Shown here: positions 9,972 through 18,449 of the stretch, piece by piece
Layout of the letters: each line of letters begins with the position of its first letter
Position numbering within the stretch: the first letter of the stretch is position 1
From: JACJYM01 sp965230495
Lineage (GTDB): Bacteria > Bacteroidota > Bacteroidia > Chitinophagales > Saprospiraceae
DNA: 64,000 nucleotides
Assembly (NCBI GenBank): GCA_965230495.1
Contig: OZ246004.1
Location: 434,001 to 498,000 of the forward strand
Reading direction: 5' to 3'
Notes under the pieces: generated by a model
Database searches by the model: none
What the model was told of the DNA's origin: nothing
The model's input: only the letters and a program-made list of their open reading frames with translations
Made by a program: the position numbers and the translations under genes

Positions 9972-10001
9972 AGGCCAGGGAGATTTCCTTGGCCTTTATT
10001 T
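9972..10001 (+). terminator. Rho-independent terminator after the T9SS/adhesin operon
   Basis: A 10-bp stem (AGGCCAGGGA at 9972-9981, TCCTTGGCCT at 9986-9995, one G-T pair) with a 4-base loop is followed by a T-rich run (TTATTTTT). It sits 24 bases after the adhesin stop codon and just before the SIR2-like gene, closing the preceding transcription unit. Confidence 0.85.
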
Positions 10002-10016
10002 TTAGTCAAAATCTGA

Positions 10017-11159
10017 ATGAATAAAACAGTATATATTCTTGGGGCTGGCTTTTCAGTTGGTAGTGGGGCACCAAAACAATCCGAGTTGATTTCAGAAATA
10101 CTTAAACTTCCTCAAGCATATACTAGAAGACATAAACATACTGTTCAAGCATGGGTAGATGAACTGAGAGACTTTCTACTTCATACTTTAAATATTGATA
10201 GAGATCATTTAGAATATTACAATCTAGAAGACATTTATACGCCCATAGACAGAGCAATAGCTGACAATAACTCTTTTAGAAATTTTTCTACTCAACAACT
10301 TATTAGAAAACGAAATGTATTCAATAAGTTGATTATTCTTGCTATGAGAAATCGTATTTCTAATCAGAAGAAAAAGAAATCGAGCATTGAATTATTCGCT
10401 AATCATATTTGTAACCTGTCAAGACTCAAACTTCAAAATGAGAACCATGATGCTGTTTCTGTAATTACAACTAATTGGGACATAATGTTGGATAATGCAA
10501 TTCATACCATTATTCAAGATGAAATTAAAGCTAACGGAGAGGAAAAAAGAGGAGTGTTGGATTACTGCTGTTACATATCGTCTCTTGAGGAGTATGATCA
10601 CAGTATAGAGTCAGGTCTTTATGTATTAGGGCAGGGAGGTTATAATGTTAAAATTATAAAACTCCATGGTTCGTTAAATTGGTTACAATGTCCCAAGTGT
10701 AATCGTCTCTATGTCAAACTTTACAAAAAGTGGACCGGAGGTTTTGTATTTGATAAAAAGTATTGTTACAACTGTAAAAAAAACTATCAAGAGGAAGATA
10801 ACGACTCCATTCTTTTAAATACATCCATGGTAATGCCTACTTTTTTAAAAAACCTTAATAACCTACAGATTAAACTCAGTTGGTTAAATGCCTCCAATGA
10901 GTTAAGCGAAGCTACTAAGGTTGTTTTTTTGGGCTATTCTTTTTCCGAAGCCGACTTTGAGTTTAAGCAATTACTTAGTCGAACAATTAGAAAAGATGCT
11001 AAAATAGAATCCGTATTGATTTCTCAGGATGATCCTAATAGTTATTCTGATCAAGCTGCGTTAAAAACTGCTGGCTATAGATACCAGAGTTTTTTTAGTG
11101 GAAGAGATCTTACTATGTATTATAATGGAGTGAATAAATACGTTGATGGCTTAATATAA
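10017..11159 (+). CDS. SIR2-like domain protein with zinc ribbon, function unknown
   Basis: The 380-residue cytoplasmic protein opens with ILGAGFSVGSGAPKQ (residues 7-21), the glycine-rich nucleotide-binding motif of the SIR2 fold, followed by TTNWDIMLDNA (151-161), KLHGSLNW (215-222) and a zinc ribbon (Cys225, Cys228, Cys250, Cys253), then VVFLGYSFSEADFEF (302-316), typical of bacterial SIR2-like rather than canonical CobB deacetylases. His217 occupies the position of the catalytic histidine. Related SIR2 domains in bacterial defence systems hydrolyse NAD+ on phage infection, but this gene has no recognisable partner (no Argonaute, no ATPase) and lies between a T9SS operon and a peptidase gene. 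NADase, deacetylase or other NAD-linked activity are all possible. Confidence 0.8.
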   Translation: MNKTVYILGAGFSVGSGAPKQSELISEILKLPQAYTRRHKHTVQAWVDELRDFLLHTLNIDRDHLEYYNLEDIYTPIDRAIADNNSFRNFSTQQLIRKRNVFNKLIILAMRNRISNQKKKKSSIELFANHICNLSRLKLQNENHDAVSVITTNWDIMLDNAIHTIIQDEIKANGEEKRGVLDYCCYISSLEEYDHSIESGLYVLGQGGYNVKIIKLHGSLNWLQCPKCNRLYVKLYKKWTGGFVFDKKYCYNCKKNYQEEDNDSILLNTSMVMPTFLKNLNNLQIKLSWLNASNELSEATKVVFLGYSFSEADFEFKQLLSRTIRKDAKIESVLISQDDPNSYSDQAALKTAGYRYQSFFSGRDLTMYYNGVNKYVDGLI

Positions 11160-11161
11160 GC

Positions 11162-11183
11162 AAGATTCTTTTATAATCTTTTG
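11162..11183 (+). terminator. Possible weak terminator after the SIR2-like gene
   Basis: A short AT-rich stem (AAGATT 11162-11167, AATCTT 11175-11180, 7-base loop) followed by TTG begins right after the SIR2 stop codon. The stem is only 6 bp and the T-run short, so this is a weak call. Confidence 0.3.
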
Positions 11184-11289
11184 TTAAAGTAAGTGTGTCA
11201 TTGCATTTGTGAAAATTATTTTTTTATTCTTACGATGAGATTAAATGCAGAATAAGATTTTATGACTATGCGTTTAATACCAACGATAG

Positions 11290-11322
11290 AACCTTTTTCG
11301 CAAAAGATTTAAAAGGTTTTAG
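11290..11322 (+). promoter_or_regulatory. Hairpin in the leader of the M16 peptidase gene
   Basis: An 8-bp perfect inverted repeat (AACCTTTT 11290-11297, AAAAGGTT 11311-11318) with a 13-base loop and a short T-run (TTTT ending at 11320) lies 36 bases before the M16 start codon. It could be a second terminator of the upstream unit or a structured leader. Nothing else is evident in 11184-11353. Confidence 0.35.
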
Positions 11323-11353
11323 TGATTTAATTATTAATTGCAAAAATTGTAAG

Positions 11354-14098
11354 ATGAAAAAACAACTAACCTTAACCCTAATTTTATTTCTGGGCTTATT
11401 TCAACTCCAAGCACAAGATATTAAACTTCCCGAAGGTGTTAAGAAAAATGCTTCCGTAGAAGGGATAACTGAATACCAACTAGCTAATGGATTAAAAGTA
11501 CTTTTGTTTCCTGATCAATCGAAACCTACCATTACAGTTAATATTACCTACATGGTTGGTTCAAGACATGAAGGGTATGGTGAAACAGGAATGGCACATT
11601 TATTAGAACATCTTGTGTTTAAAGGGACACCAGATCATCCCAATATACCTCAAGAGCTGACAGAACATGGGGCTAGGCCTAATGGAACGACATGGTATGA
11701 TAGAACGAATTATTTTGAGACCTTTAGTGCAACTGATGAAAATCTAGAGTGGGCTTTGGACTTGGAATCTGATAGAATGATCAATTCATTTATAGCTAAA
11801 AAAGATTTAGATAGTGAAATGACAGTGGTAAGAAATGAATTTGAATCAGGAGAAAACAACCCTTCAGGAGTATTGCTAGAAAGAGTATTGAGTACTGGAT
11901 ATTTATGGCATAATTACGGTAATACCACTATAGGGTGTAGAGCCGATTTAGAAAATGTACCAATAGAGAGATTACAAGCTTTTTATAGAAAATACTACCA
12001 GCCGGATAATGCTGTGCTTCTGGTAGCAGGAAAAATTGATGAGCAAAAGACAATGGATTTGGTCCATAAACATTTTTCACCAATACCAAGACCTGAACGA
12101 AAATTATTTGCTACTTATACAAAAGATCCAACACAGGATGGAGAAAGAAGTGTTTCTCTAAGACGTGTGGGTGATGTACAGGTGGTGTCTTGTATGTATC
12201 ATACTGCTCCCGGAGCTCATAAAGATTATGCAAGTATAGCTTTGATGGACGAGATTTTGACCAATGAACCTTCAGGCAGATTGTATAAAGCGTTGGTAGA
12301 AACAAAAAAATCTAGTTTGGTATGGAGTTTTGCCCCCGCGTTAAAAGAAAGTGGATTTTTATATGTTAATGTAGATGTCAGGAAAGAAAATTCATTGGAG
12401 GAGGCCAAGGATATTATGATCAAAACCCTTGATGACTTGAAAACCAATCCAATTACTGAGGAAGAATTAGAGAGAGCTAAGGCCAAAATATTGAAATATT
12501 GGAACCTTTCCTACAACAATTCGAGTAGAGTGGGTATGAGATTGAGTGAATATATAGCTCAGGGAGATTGGAGATTGTTTTTTCTATTCAGGGATGCTAT
12601 TGAGAACGCTACACTGGAAGACCTTACCATTGCAGCAGCAAAATATTTTAAACCTTCCAATAGGACAATAGGTATGTTTATTCCGGAAGATAAACCGGAT
12701 AGAGTTGATATTCCAGAGGCTCCTGAACTCGCAAGTTTAGTTGATGGATATACAGGAAGAGAAGAAATAGCTGTAGGTGAAGAGTTTGACCCTTCACATG
12801 ATAATATTGATAAAAGAACATTTACTTCAGAACTGGAGTCAGGAACTCAAATAGCTTTATTACCGAAAGAGAATAGGGGAGACGCTGTCAACGGAAACAT
12901 AATACTTAGATTTGGAACACCTAAATCATCTGTGGGTAAAAACATTGTTGGTCAGTTTACAGCGAGTATGTTAGATAAAGGAACTAACTCTATGACAAGA
13001 CAAGAGATTCAAGATAAATTGGATGCTCTTAAAGCCAGGGTTTATTTTTATGGAGGTAAAGACAGAGTTTCAGCTAATATCGAAACAACCAATGAAAATC
13101 TTCCAGAAATTATTGACTTAGTTAACGAAATTTTGAGAAATCCTTCTTTTGATGATAACGAATTTGAAAAACTAAAAGAGGAAGAATTGGCATGGCTTGA
13201 AGAACAATTGTCTGAACCAAGGGCAGTGGCTAATAATTTGTTTCAGAAATTATTGAACCCTTATCCGGAAACGGATGCCAGATATGTAATGAGTTTTGAA
13301 GAAGAAATTAAAGCCATAAAGGCATTAACATTGGATGAAGTAAAAGAATTTTATAGTAAAAACTATGGGGCTAGTGAGGCGACAGTGAGTATAGTTGGTG
13401 ATTTCGATAAAGAGATTATTGAAAGTAAGGTAAAGGAATACTTTGATACATGGAACAATCCTGGAAAGTATACTAGAATAGCTAATCCATATATGAAGGT
13501 GTCGCCTGCAGATAAGGAAATAAATACTCCTGATAAAGCGAACGCTATGTTTTATGCAGGAATGAAGGTGCCGGTTAATGATAGCCATGAGGATTATGCA
13601 GCGATGGTAATTGGAAATTATATGCTGGGAGGTGGATTTTTAAATAGTCGTTTGGCTTCTAGAATTAGGCAGAAAGAGGGATTGAGTTATGGTGTAGGAT
13701 CTTGGTTTTGGGGTAGTTCACTGGATGATGGAGGAAGTTTTGGGGGGTATGCAATATATGCTCCTGAAAATAGAGATAAAGTGCAAGCAGCTTTCAAAGA
13801 AGAAATTCTTAAAGTTAAGAACGAAGGATTTACACAGGAAGAACTCGATGCAGCAAGATCAGGATGGATTCAATCGCAACAAGTCAATAGAGCTCAAGAT
13901 AGAAGTTTAGTTTATAATCTAGGAAATAATTTGAGACTCGATAGGAGTCTTCAGTGGAGTAAGGAATTAGAAGAAAAAATATCTAATCTCAGTATAGAGG
14001 ATGTAAATAAAGTAATGACAAAATATATGGACCCGGAAAGGATGGTCTATGTAAAAGCAGGAGATTTTGAAAAGGCGTTTAAAGAAATAAAGCCATAA
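11354..14098 (+). CDS. M16 family zinc metallopeptidase, two tandem M16 units, exported
   Basis: The 914-residue protein has a signal peptide (to about residue 20, LQAQ). Its first half carries the inverted zinc motif HLLEH (His82, Glu85, His86) with the distal ligand Glu162 in RNEFE, 76 residues on, as in pitrilysin-type enzymes. The second half, from about residue 500, repeats the fold without the zinc motif and includes the R/Y-type motif SRLASRIRQKEGLSYGVGS (about 764-782) that contacts substrate. M16 proteases form a clam-shell chamber and cut small peptides; with a signal peptide this one probably acts in the periplasm. It is a single-gene unit with its own strong terminator. Confidence 0.93.
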   Translation: MKKQLTLTLILFLGLFQLQAQDIKLPEGVKKNASVEGITEYQLANGLKVLLFPDQSKPTITVNITYMVGSRHEGYGETGMAHLLEHLVFKGTPDHPNIPQELTEHGARPNGTTWYDRTNYFETFSATDENLEWALDLESDRMINSFIAKKDLDSEMTVVRNEFESGENNPSGVLLERVLSTGYLWHNYGNTTIGCRADLENVPIERLQAFYRKYYQPDNAVLLVAGKIDEQKTMDLVHKHFSPIPRPERKLFATYTKDPTQDGERSVSLRRVGDVQVVSCMYHTAPGAHKDYASIALMDEILTNEPSGRLYKALVETKKSSLVWSFAPALKESGFLYVNVDVRKENSLEEAKDIMIKTLDDLKTNPITEEELERAKAKILKYWNLSYNNSSRVGMRLSEYIAQGDWRLFFLFRDAIENATLEDLTIAAAKYFKPSNRTIGMFIPEDKPDRVDIPEAPELASLVDGYTGREEIAVGEEFDPSHDNIDKRTFTSELESGTQIALLPKENRGDAVNGNIILRFGTPKSSVGKNIVGQFTASMLDKGTNSMTRQEIQDKLDALKARVYFYGGKDRVSANIETTNENLPEIIDLVNEILRNPSFDDNEFEKLKEEELAWLEEQLSEPRAVANNLFQKLLNPYPETDARYVMSFEEEIKAIKALTLDEVKEFYSKNYGASEATVSIVGDFDKEIIESKVKEYFDTWNNPGKYTRIANPYMKVSPADKEINTPDKANAMFYAGMKVPVNDSHEDYAAMVIGNYMLGGGFLNSRLASRIRQKEGLSYGVGSWFWGSSLDDGGSFGGYAIYAPENRDKVQAAFKEEILKVKNEGFTQEELDAARSGWIQSQQVNRAQDRSLVYNLGNNLRLDRSLQWSKELEEKISNLSIEDVNKVMTKYMDPERMVYVKAGDFEKAFKEIKP

Positions 14099-14112
14099 TA
14101 AGAAATAATTGA

Positions 14113-14147
14113 GGCAGTAGAAAATAATATTTCTACTGCCTTTTTTC
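14113..14147 (+). terminator. Rho-independent terminator after the M16 peptidase gene
   Basis: A perfect 11-bp stem (GGCAGTAGAAA 14113-14123, TTTCTACTGCC 14130-14140) with a 6-base loop is followed by six T residues. It begins 15 bases after the stop codon. Confidence 0.93.
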
Positions 14148-14252
14148 TTAATTGATTTGTAATACTTGCTACGGATAAACCGTAGCGAATTTAATAGATT
14201 TTGAATCAGAATGTACATGCATGGATTAGGTGAATATTAATTAACATATTTA

Positions 14253-14260
14253 TATATTTG
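14253..14260 (+). promoter_or_regulatory. Bacteroidota-type -7 element of the DUF5606 gene
   Basis: TATATTTG fits the TAnnTTTG consensus exactly and ends 17 bases before the start codon. No good -33 TTTG is seen at the usual spacing, so the leader would be very short. Confidence 0.5.
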
Positions 14261-14277
14261 CCTCTCAATTTTAATAT

Positions 14278-14685
14278 ATGAATTTGAATAATATCATCGC
14301 AGTATCGGGTTTGCCAGGCTTGTACAAATTAATTACTACAAGAAACAATGGTTTAGTAGTTGCAGATCTTGAAAAAGGTAAATCGCAGTTTTGCTCTGTG
14401 AGAAAGCATCAGTTTACTCCGTTGGAGACAGTATCTATTTATACTTACAAGGATAGTGTGGAGATTTCTAAGGTTTTTCAGACCATGATACAACAAGAGC
14501 AGGAAGGTAATGCTCCAATAGAGGTAAAATCATCTAATCTGGAGCTCATGGAATATTTTGAATCCATTCTTCCTGAATATGATGACGATAAGGTATATCC
14601 TAAGGATGTAAAAAAAATAATCAAATGGTATAATGAACTGAAGAAATTCGACTTGCTCACCTCTACTTCTGATGAAGAGGAATAG
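14278..14685 (+). CDS. DUF5606 family protein, function unknown
   Basis: The 135-residue, acidic, soluble protein begins LNNIIAVSGLPGLYKLITTRNNGLVVADLE, the conserved opening of the Bacteroidota DUF5606 family, with a small SH3-like N-terminal beta domain and a helical C-terminal part (MEYFESILPEYDDDKVYPKDVKKIIKWYNEL). No enzyme motif is visible and no role is established for the family. It is transcribed alone and converges with the amidase gene, its stop codon directly abutting the amidase stop. Confidence 0.85.
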   Translation: MNLNNIIAVSGLPGLYKLITTRNNGLVVADLEKGKSQFCSVRKHQFTPLETVSIYTYKDSVEISKVFQTMIQQEQEGNAPIEVKSSNLELMEYFESILPEYDDDKVYPKDVKKIIKWYNELKKFDLLTSTSDEEE

Positions 14686-15879
14686 CTATTTTATTAATCC
14701 TTCAAAAAGCCAATTTGCTAATGCTTGTCTATTGTAATCATAAATGAGTCTTTTATGATTATGTTTATTTCTAATGTTTGCTAACTCTACGTACACCGCT
14801 GGAGGGTTTGTCATTCTGAGCATATATAGACCCCTAGTTTCAATGTATCCTTTATACCCTCTGTTCTTTTGATATTGTTTGTATTTAGTGTCAAAAGTTT
14901 TGTGAAGATTTTTTGCTATTCTCTTACCATTTTTGCTCCCTTCAAGATGATAAAAGAAGACATCTTGCTGCTTGTTTTTTCCTCTGCTATCCACATGAAT
15001 GACTATGGCCCTTTGATCGGTTATTCCCTTGGCTTTGTATTGTCTGTATAATTTGTTTATGTTGATGGCTCTTTGATTCAAACGTTTTAGCTGATTAAGA
15101 GGTATCTTCTCCCCATTACATTTTTCATCTTTATCACATTTTAGATATTTTTCATCGCGGATACCATCGTTAGCATCTTCAATAATCATATGAACAATAG
15201 CCCCATGCTGCATAAGATTTCGAGCCAATCTTAAAGACACATCGTATGCATATTCATCTTCGCACATATCTTTGGGACATCCTTCGCACATAGCTCCGGG
15301 ATCGGGGCCTCCATGTCCACTTACAATATAAAATACTTTATTTTTTAATGATCGATCTATTATTTTAATGGAGCTATGTTTTTTTCCAAATAGTTTGTTG
15401 AATACATAACTTTCATCTTTTGATTCTTTTTCTTCAGAACCAACAATCACTCCATCACATCTTAATTCATGGTAGGGTACCCATAGTTCGTTTTCAGTAT
15501 AAAGTTTTTTCTTCTTGATCCCAGTACTTTCCAATGCTTTGTTGTATTCTTGAATTCTGAGTGCTTTGTCATAATCATTAATACTGATAGTGGATCGAAT
15601 ACTTTTTCCGTTATACTTATATACTTTAATAGGGATTTTATAAGACTTGTCGTAGTAAATTTTGCTTGAGGTGTTTAATGAATTTATCTCATAAAAGGCT
15701 TTTACGTTACATTGTACATTGGCAAGTTTGTATTGCCGAAGAATTGAAAATATACTTTGACCTTTTTTTACTTTGATCTGCAAATATTCGGAAGCATATA
15801 GCTGCTGGATACTCAAAGAACATAGAATTAAGCAAAAAATAAGGGTGACCTTTCGACTTTTGAGACTTTTCATATTCAC
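14686..15879 (-). CDS. Secreted N-acetylmuramoyl-L-alanine amidase (Amidase_3) with LysM-like N-terminus
   Basis: The 397-residue protein has a signal peptide (to about 29, LYAS), a LysM-like segment (about 31-90, IKVKKGQSIFSILRQYKL) for peptidoglycan binding, and an Amidase_3 catalytic domain (about 182-397). The zinc site is visible: His189 in SGHGGPDPGA, Glu209 in CEDEYAYD, His295 in VIHVDSRG, and the catalytic Glu365 in YVELANIRN. These enzymes cut the bond between N-acetylmuramic acid and L-alanine and help split daughter cells or remodel the wall. An insert with CEGC and PKDMC cysteines after the first zinc motif is unusual. A second start six bases in (MKSLK) is equally plausible. Confidence 0.92.
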   Translation of the reverse strand: MNMKSLKSRKVTLIFCLILCSLSIQQLYASEYLQIKVKKGQSIFSILRQYKLANVQCNVKAFYEINSLNTSSKIYYDKSYKIPIKVYKYNGKSIRSTISINDYDKALRIQEYNKALESTGIKKKKLYTENELWVPYHELRCDGVIVGSEEKESKDESYVFNKLFGKKHSSIKIIDRSLKNKVFYIVSGHGGPDPGAMCEGCPKDMCEDEYAYDVSLRLARNLMQHGAIVHMIIEDANDGIRDEKYLKCDKDEKCNGEKIPLNQLKRLNQRAININKLYRQYKAKGITDQRAIVIHVDSRGKNKQQDVFFYHLEGSKNGKRIAKNLHKTFDTKYKQYQKNRGYKGYIETRGLYMLRMTNPPAVYVELANIRNKHNHKRLIYDYNRQALANWLFEGLIK

Positions 15880-15990
15880 TTAACTATCAACAAGACAAAA
15901 ATAATACATTATAAATTATTTTAATATATAAATTGTTATTTTTTAATAATTGTTTGCATTTTGGTTAGGATAAGGAGAAAAGTATTGATA

Positions 15991-16025
15991 TAAAAAAAGC
16001 ATTCAAATTATTTATTTGAATGCTT
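15991..16025 (-). terminator. Minus-strand rho-independent terminator with no annotated gene upstream
   Basis: A perfect 12-bp stem (AAGCATTCAAAT 15997-16008, ATTTGAATGCTT 16014-16025) with a 5-base loop is followed on the minus strand by a run of seven T. On the plus strand there is no T-run, so it works for minus-strand transcripts only. The nearest minus-strand protein gene (17727) lies beyond the plus-strand GWxTD gene, so the transcript it ends is unexplained. Confidence 0.75.
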
Positions 16026-16268
16026 AAAATCGTGAATCGAGTAACTATTCCTTTTTCAAGGCACTTGTTGAATATAAATGTAATAACTGGAACGAATATT
16101 AGAATCATTTTTTATGCACTAATTTTAAAAAGGGTGGTTTACCCTGAGGTTAATTTAAGGGTTAACTTCTATTTAGATCTAGAGGTTAGTGTGAGAACCT
16201 TGCAATATTCCTGAGCGACAATCCTAAACTATGATATGCCGGAATGTTTTATTTATGTCTTGATGTAG

Positions 16269-16276
16269 TAAATTTG
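16269..16276 (+). promoter_or_regulatory. Bacteroidota-type -7 element of the GWxTD gene
   Basis: TAAATTTG matches TAnnTTTG and lies 19 bases before the ATG at 16296. The -33 half is not clear. Confidence 0.45.
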
Positions 16277-16295
16277 ATGATTTAAAGGATTTAGT

Positions 16296-17723
16296 ATGAA
16301 AAAGATATTTGGAATAGGTTTGCTTACCATTTTTTGGCTTTCCAATCTATTGGCAATGAAAGTCTCGATTAATCACTATTTAACATATGATAAGTCTCCT
16401 ATCTCTAATATTTTTCTTGTAATTGATGGTAACACATTGGACTTTCTTCCTTCTGATAGTTTGAATTTGTATCAAGCTCGAGCATTAGTTACGATCATGT
16501 ATAAAAAGGACACCACAATATACACTTTTGACAAATATGTACTGACAAGTGAATTAAGTAAAGAACCTATCAATTTTTCGGATACAAAAAGATTTAGACT
16601 TGATAAAGGGGAGTACTCTCTAGAGATTAAAGTTGAGGATCTAAACGACTCCTCTAACTTCTTTGAGTTTAAGAAAAAAATTAGTGCACAATTTGAAAAT
16701 GAATCAGTTCTTTTTTCGGACATACACCTTTATGGAAAAAAAGATGGAGTTGAGGATGGGATGATTAATCAACCATATCATTATTTTGGAACACATGATC
16801 AAACTTTAATTTACTATTTGGAAGCATACAAGAATCAAATGTTTCAAGAGGAACCGTACTATATTCAACTATCGATTTATCCTGGTTATAAGGATGAAAA
16901 GAATGAAGAGAGGGAGTTAATAAAGACCTTCAAGCGTATGAAGGGAGTAACCAATGAAAAAGTACTTGGTAATCTGGATATTTCGGAATTGCCATCGGGC
17001 AATTACCATTTAAAGGTTAGTGCTTATTCTAATAAAAAGGAATACTTAAACTCTATAAGTACCAATTTTATACGAAAAAACTTGAGAATGGAAGCTTCTG
17101 ATTTCATCGATTTAACCAAAGACATTGATTCTACATTTGTTGCAAAAATACCTATCGATAAACTTGACTATACGTTGAGAGCTCATGTTCCTATTATAAA
17201 TAATAACGTGGTCTCTGTACTAGATTTTATAATTAACGATACACTAGTGGAATCAAAGAGGGCGTTTATTTTTCAGTATTGGAACGAAGTTTATAAAGAA
17301 AAGGCTGAGTACAATTTTGATAAATATATGGAGGTAGTAGATGTCGTAGATAAAGAATATTATGATACGGTAGGGCGTGGTTTTCAAACGGACCGAGGTT
17401 ATATTTTCCTAAAATACGGTAAACCTAACGAAATCATAGCTGTTGAAGATGATCCTGCAGCACCTCCTTATGAAATATGGTTTTATCATGAACTACTGGC
17501 CACGGGACAGAGCAACGTAAGGTTTATTTTCTATAACCCTTCCCTTGTCAATAACCAGTACGAATTATTACATTCTACTTGTCGAGGAGAGGTTAATAAT
17601 CCTCAATGGGAAGTAAAACTTTACAGAAATTCACCTAATGAAACTATAGGACAAAGTATAGATGCCATTGGAATGCAGGATAATTGGGGAAGAAGAGCAA
17701 AAAGGATTTTTAACCAGTATTAA
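16296..17723 (+). CDS. GWxTD domain-containing protein, exported
   Basis: The 475-residue protein has a signal peptide (to about 20, NLLA) and a long beta-rich region, then a C-terminal GWxTD domain: RGFQTDRGYIFLKYGKPNEI (about 364-383) followed by PYEIWFYHE (about 393-401). In this copy the usual Gly-Trp reads Gly-Arg-Gly-Phe-Gln, but the TDRG and the YGKP features are kept. GWxTD proteins are widespread in Bacteroidota and related phyla and have no settled function. The neighbouring gene downstream converges, 3 bases apart, so this is a single-gene unit. Confidence 0.85.
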   Translation: MKKIFGIGLLTIFWLSNLLAMKVSINHYLTYDKSPISNIFLVIDGNTLDFLPSDSLNLYQARALVTIMYKKDTTIYTFDKYVLTSELSKEPINFSDTKRFRLDKGEYSLEIKVEDLNDSSNFFEFKKKISAQFENESVLFSDIHLYGKKDGVEDGMINQPYHYFGTHDQTLIYYLEAYKNQMFQEEPYYIQLSIYPGYKDEKNEERELIKTFKRMKGVTNEKVLGNLDISELPSGNYHLKVSAYSNKKEYLNSISTNFIRKNLRMEASDFIDLTKDIDSTFVAKIPIDKLDYTLRAHVPIINNNVVSVLDFIINDTLVESKRAFIFQYWNEVYKEKAEYNFDKYMEVVDVVDKEYYDTVGRGFQTDRGYIFLKYGKPNEIIAVEDDPAAPPYEIWFYHELLATGQSNVRFIFYNPSLVNNQYELLHSTCRGEVNNPQWEVKLYRNSPNETIGQSIDAIGMQDNWGRRAKRIFNQY

Positions 17724-17726
17724 ATA

Positions 17727-18449
17727 TTAAAGCCTATTGCTGTTTATTATATCCAATAACTCATCTCGATAGTTTTTTCCTATCGGCAAATGTTTTGTTT
17801 TTCCTTGTTCTATGATTTCAAGAGAGTTACCAACAATTGCCTCTATTTTATGAATATTGACTATAAAAGACCTATGGATTCTTTTAAAGTATTGTTTAGG
17901 CAATTTATTTTCTAAGCTCTTCATGGTTTGCAACGTAATGATTCTACCACCATTATGTTTTATTTGTACATAATCTTTCAAACCTTCTATATAAATTAAC
18001 TCGTCGTAATTGACTTTGATAAGTTTTTTATCCGCTTTGACAAACATGTAATCATCCATCATATCAGAAGGAATGATATCTGCTTTGTTTTCGTCGTCAA
18101 TTTTCTCCGCTATTTTGTTTACGGATTTCATAAATCTATCCAGAGATACAGGTTTTAAAAGATAATCAATGGCATCTAATTCGAACCCATCAACGGCATA
18201 GTTGGGATAAGCTGTCGTGAAAACGATTAATGGTGGTTTTCGCAAGGACTTGACAAAATCTATACCACTCATTTGAGGCATTTGAATATCTAAAAAGACT
18301 ACATCAACATCTTCTTTGTCAAGTATTTCACTGGCTTCAATAGCATTGGTACACTTCGCTACGAGAGAAATTTTTGGTATTTGCTCGATATAGGTTTCTA
18401 GCACCTCTAAGGCAAGAGGTTCATCATCAACTAATAAGGCTTTTATCAT
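17727..18449 (-). CDS. LytTR-type response regulator
   Basis: The 240-residue protein has a receiver domain (1-120) with the acidic pair Asp8-Asp9, phospho-acceptor Asp54 in VVFLDIQMPQMSG, and Lys at about 103 (LLKP), followed by a LytTR DNA-binding domain (about 140-240; FVKADKKLIKVNYDELIYIEGLKDYVQI and KRIHRSFIVNI). LytTR regulators bind imperfect direct repeats and often control surface or secretion genes; the targets here are unknown. Its start overlaps the end of the histidine kinase gene by 23 bases, so the pair is translated together. Confidence 0.95.
   Translation of the reverse strand: MIKALLVDDEPLALEVLETYIEQIPKISLVAKCTNAIEASEILDKEDVDVVFLDIQMPQMSGIDFVKSLRKPPLIVFTTAYPNYAVDGFELDAIDYLLKPVSLDRFMKSVNKIAEKIDDENKADIIPSDMMDDYMFVKADKKLIKVNYDELIYIEGLKDYVQIKHNGGRIITLQTMKSLENKLPKQYFKRIHRSFIVNIHKIEAIVGNSLEIIEQGKTKHLPIGKNYRDELLDIINSNRL

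Larger units (their letters stand above)
15880..16295. other. 416-base intergenic region with possible minus-strand small transcript
   Basis: No convincing protein gene is visible. The region holds a strong minus-strand hairpin-T-run at 15990-16025 and, upstream of it on that strand (16080-16205), short inverted repeats: GTTTACCCT near 16137-16145 against AGGGTTAAC near 16158-16166, and AGGTT near 16183 against AACCT near 16196. The plus side ends with a TAnnTTTG promoter for the GWxTD gene at 16269. A 64-codon plus-strand open frame at 16020-16214 has no codon or motif support. Confidence 0.5.

Noticed and set aside
13325..13588. 87-codon minus-strand open frame in the M16 gene
   Set aside because: Shadow of the conserved M16 coding frame.
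16020..16214. 64-codon plus-strand open frame
   Set aside because: No recognisable motif, and it lies over the orphan minus-strand terminator hairpin; better explained as chance.
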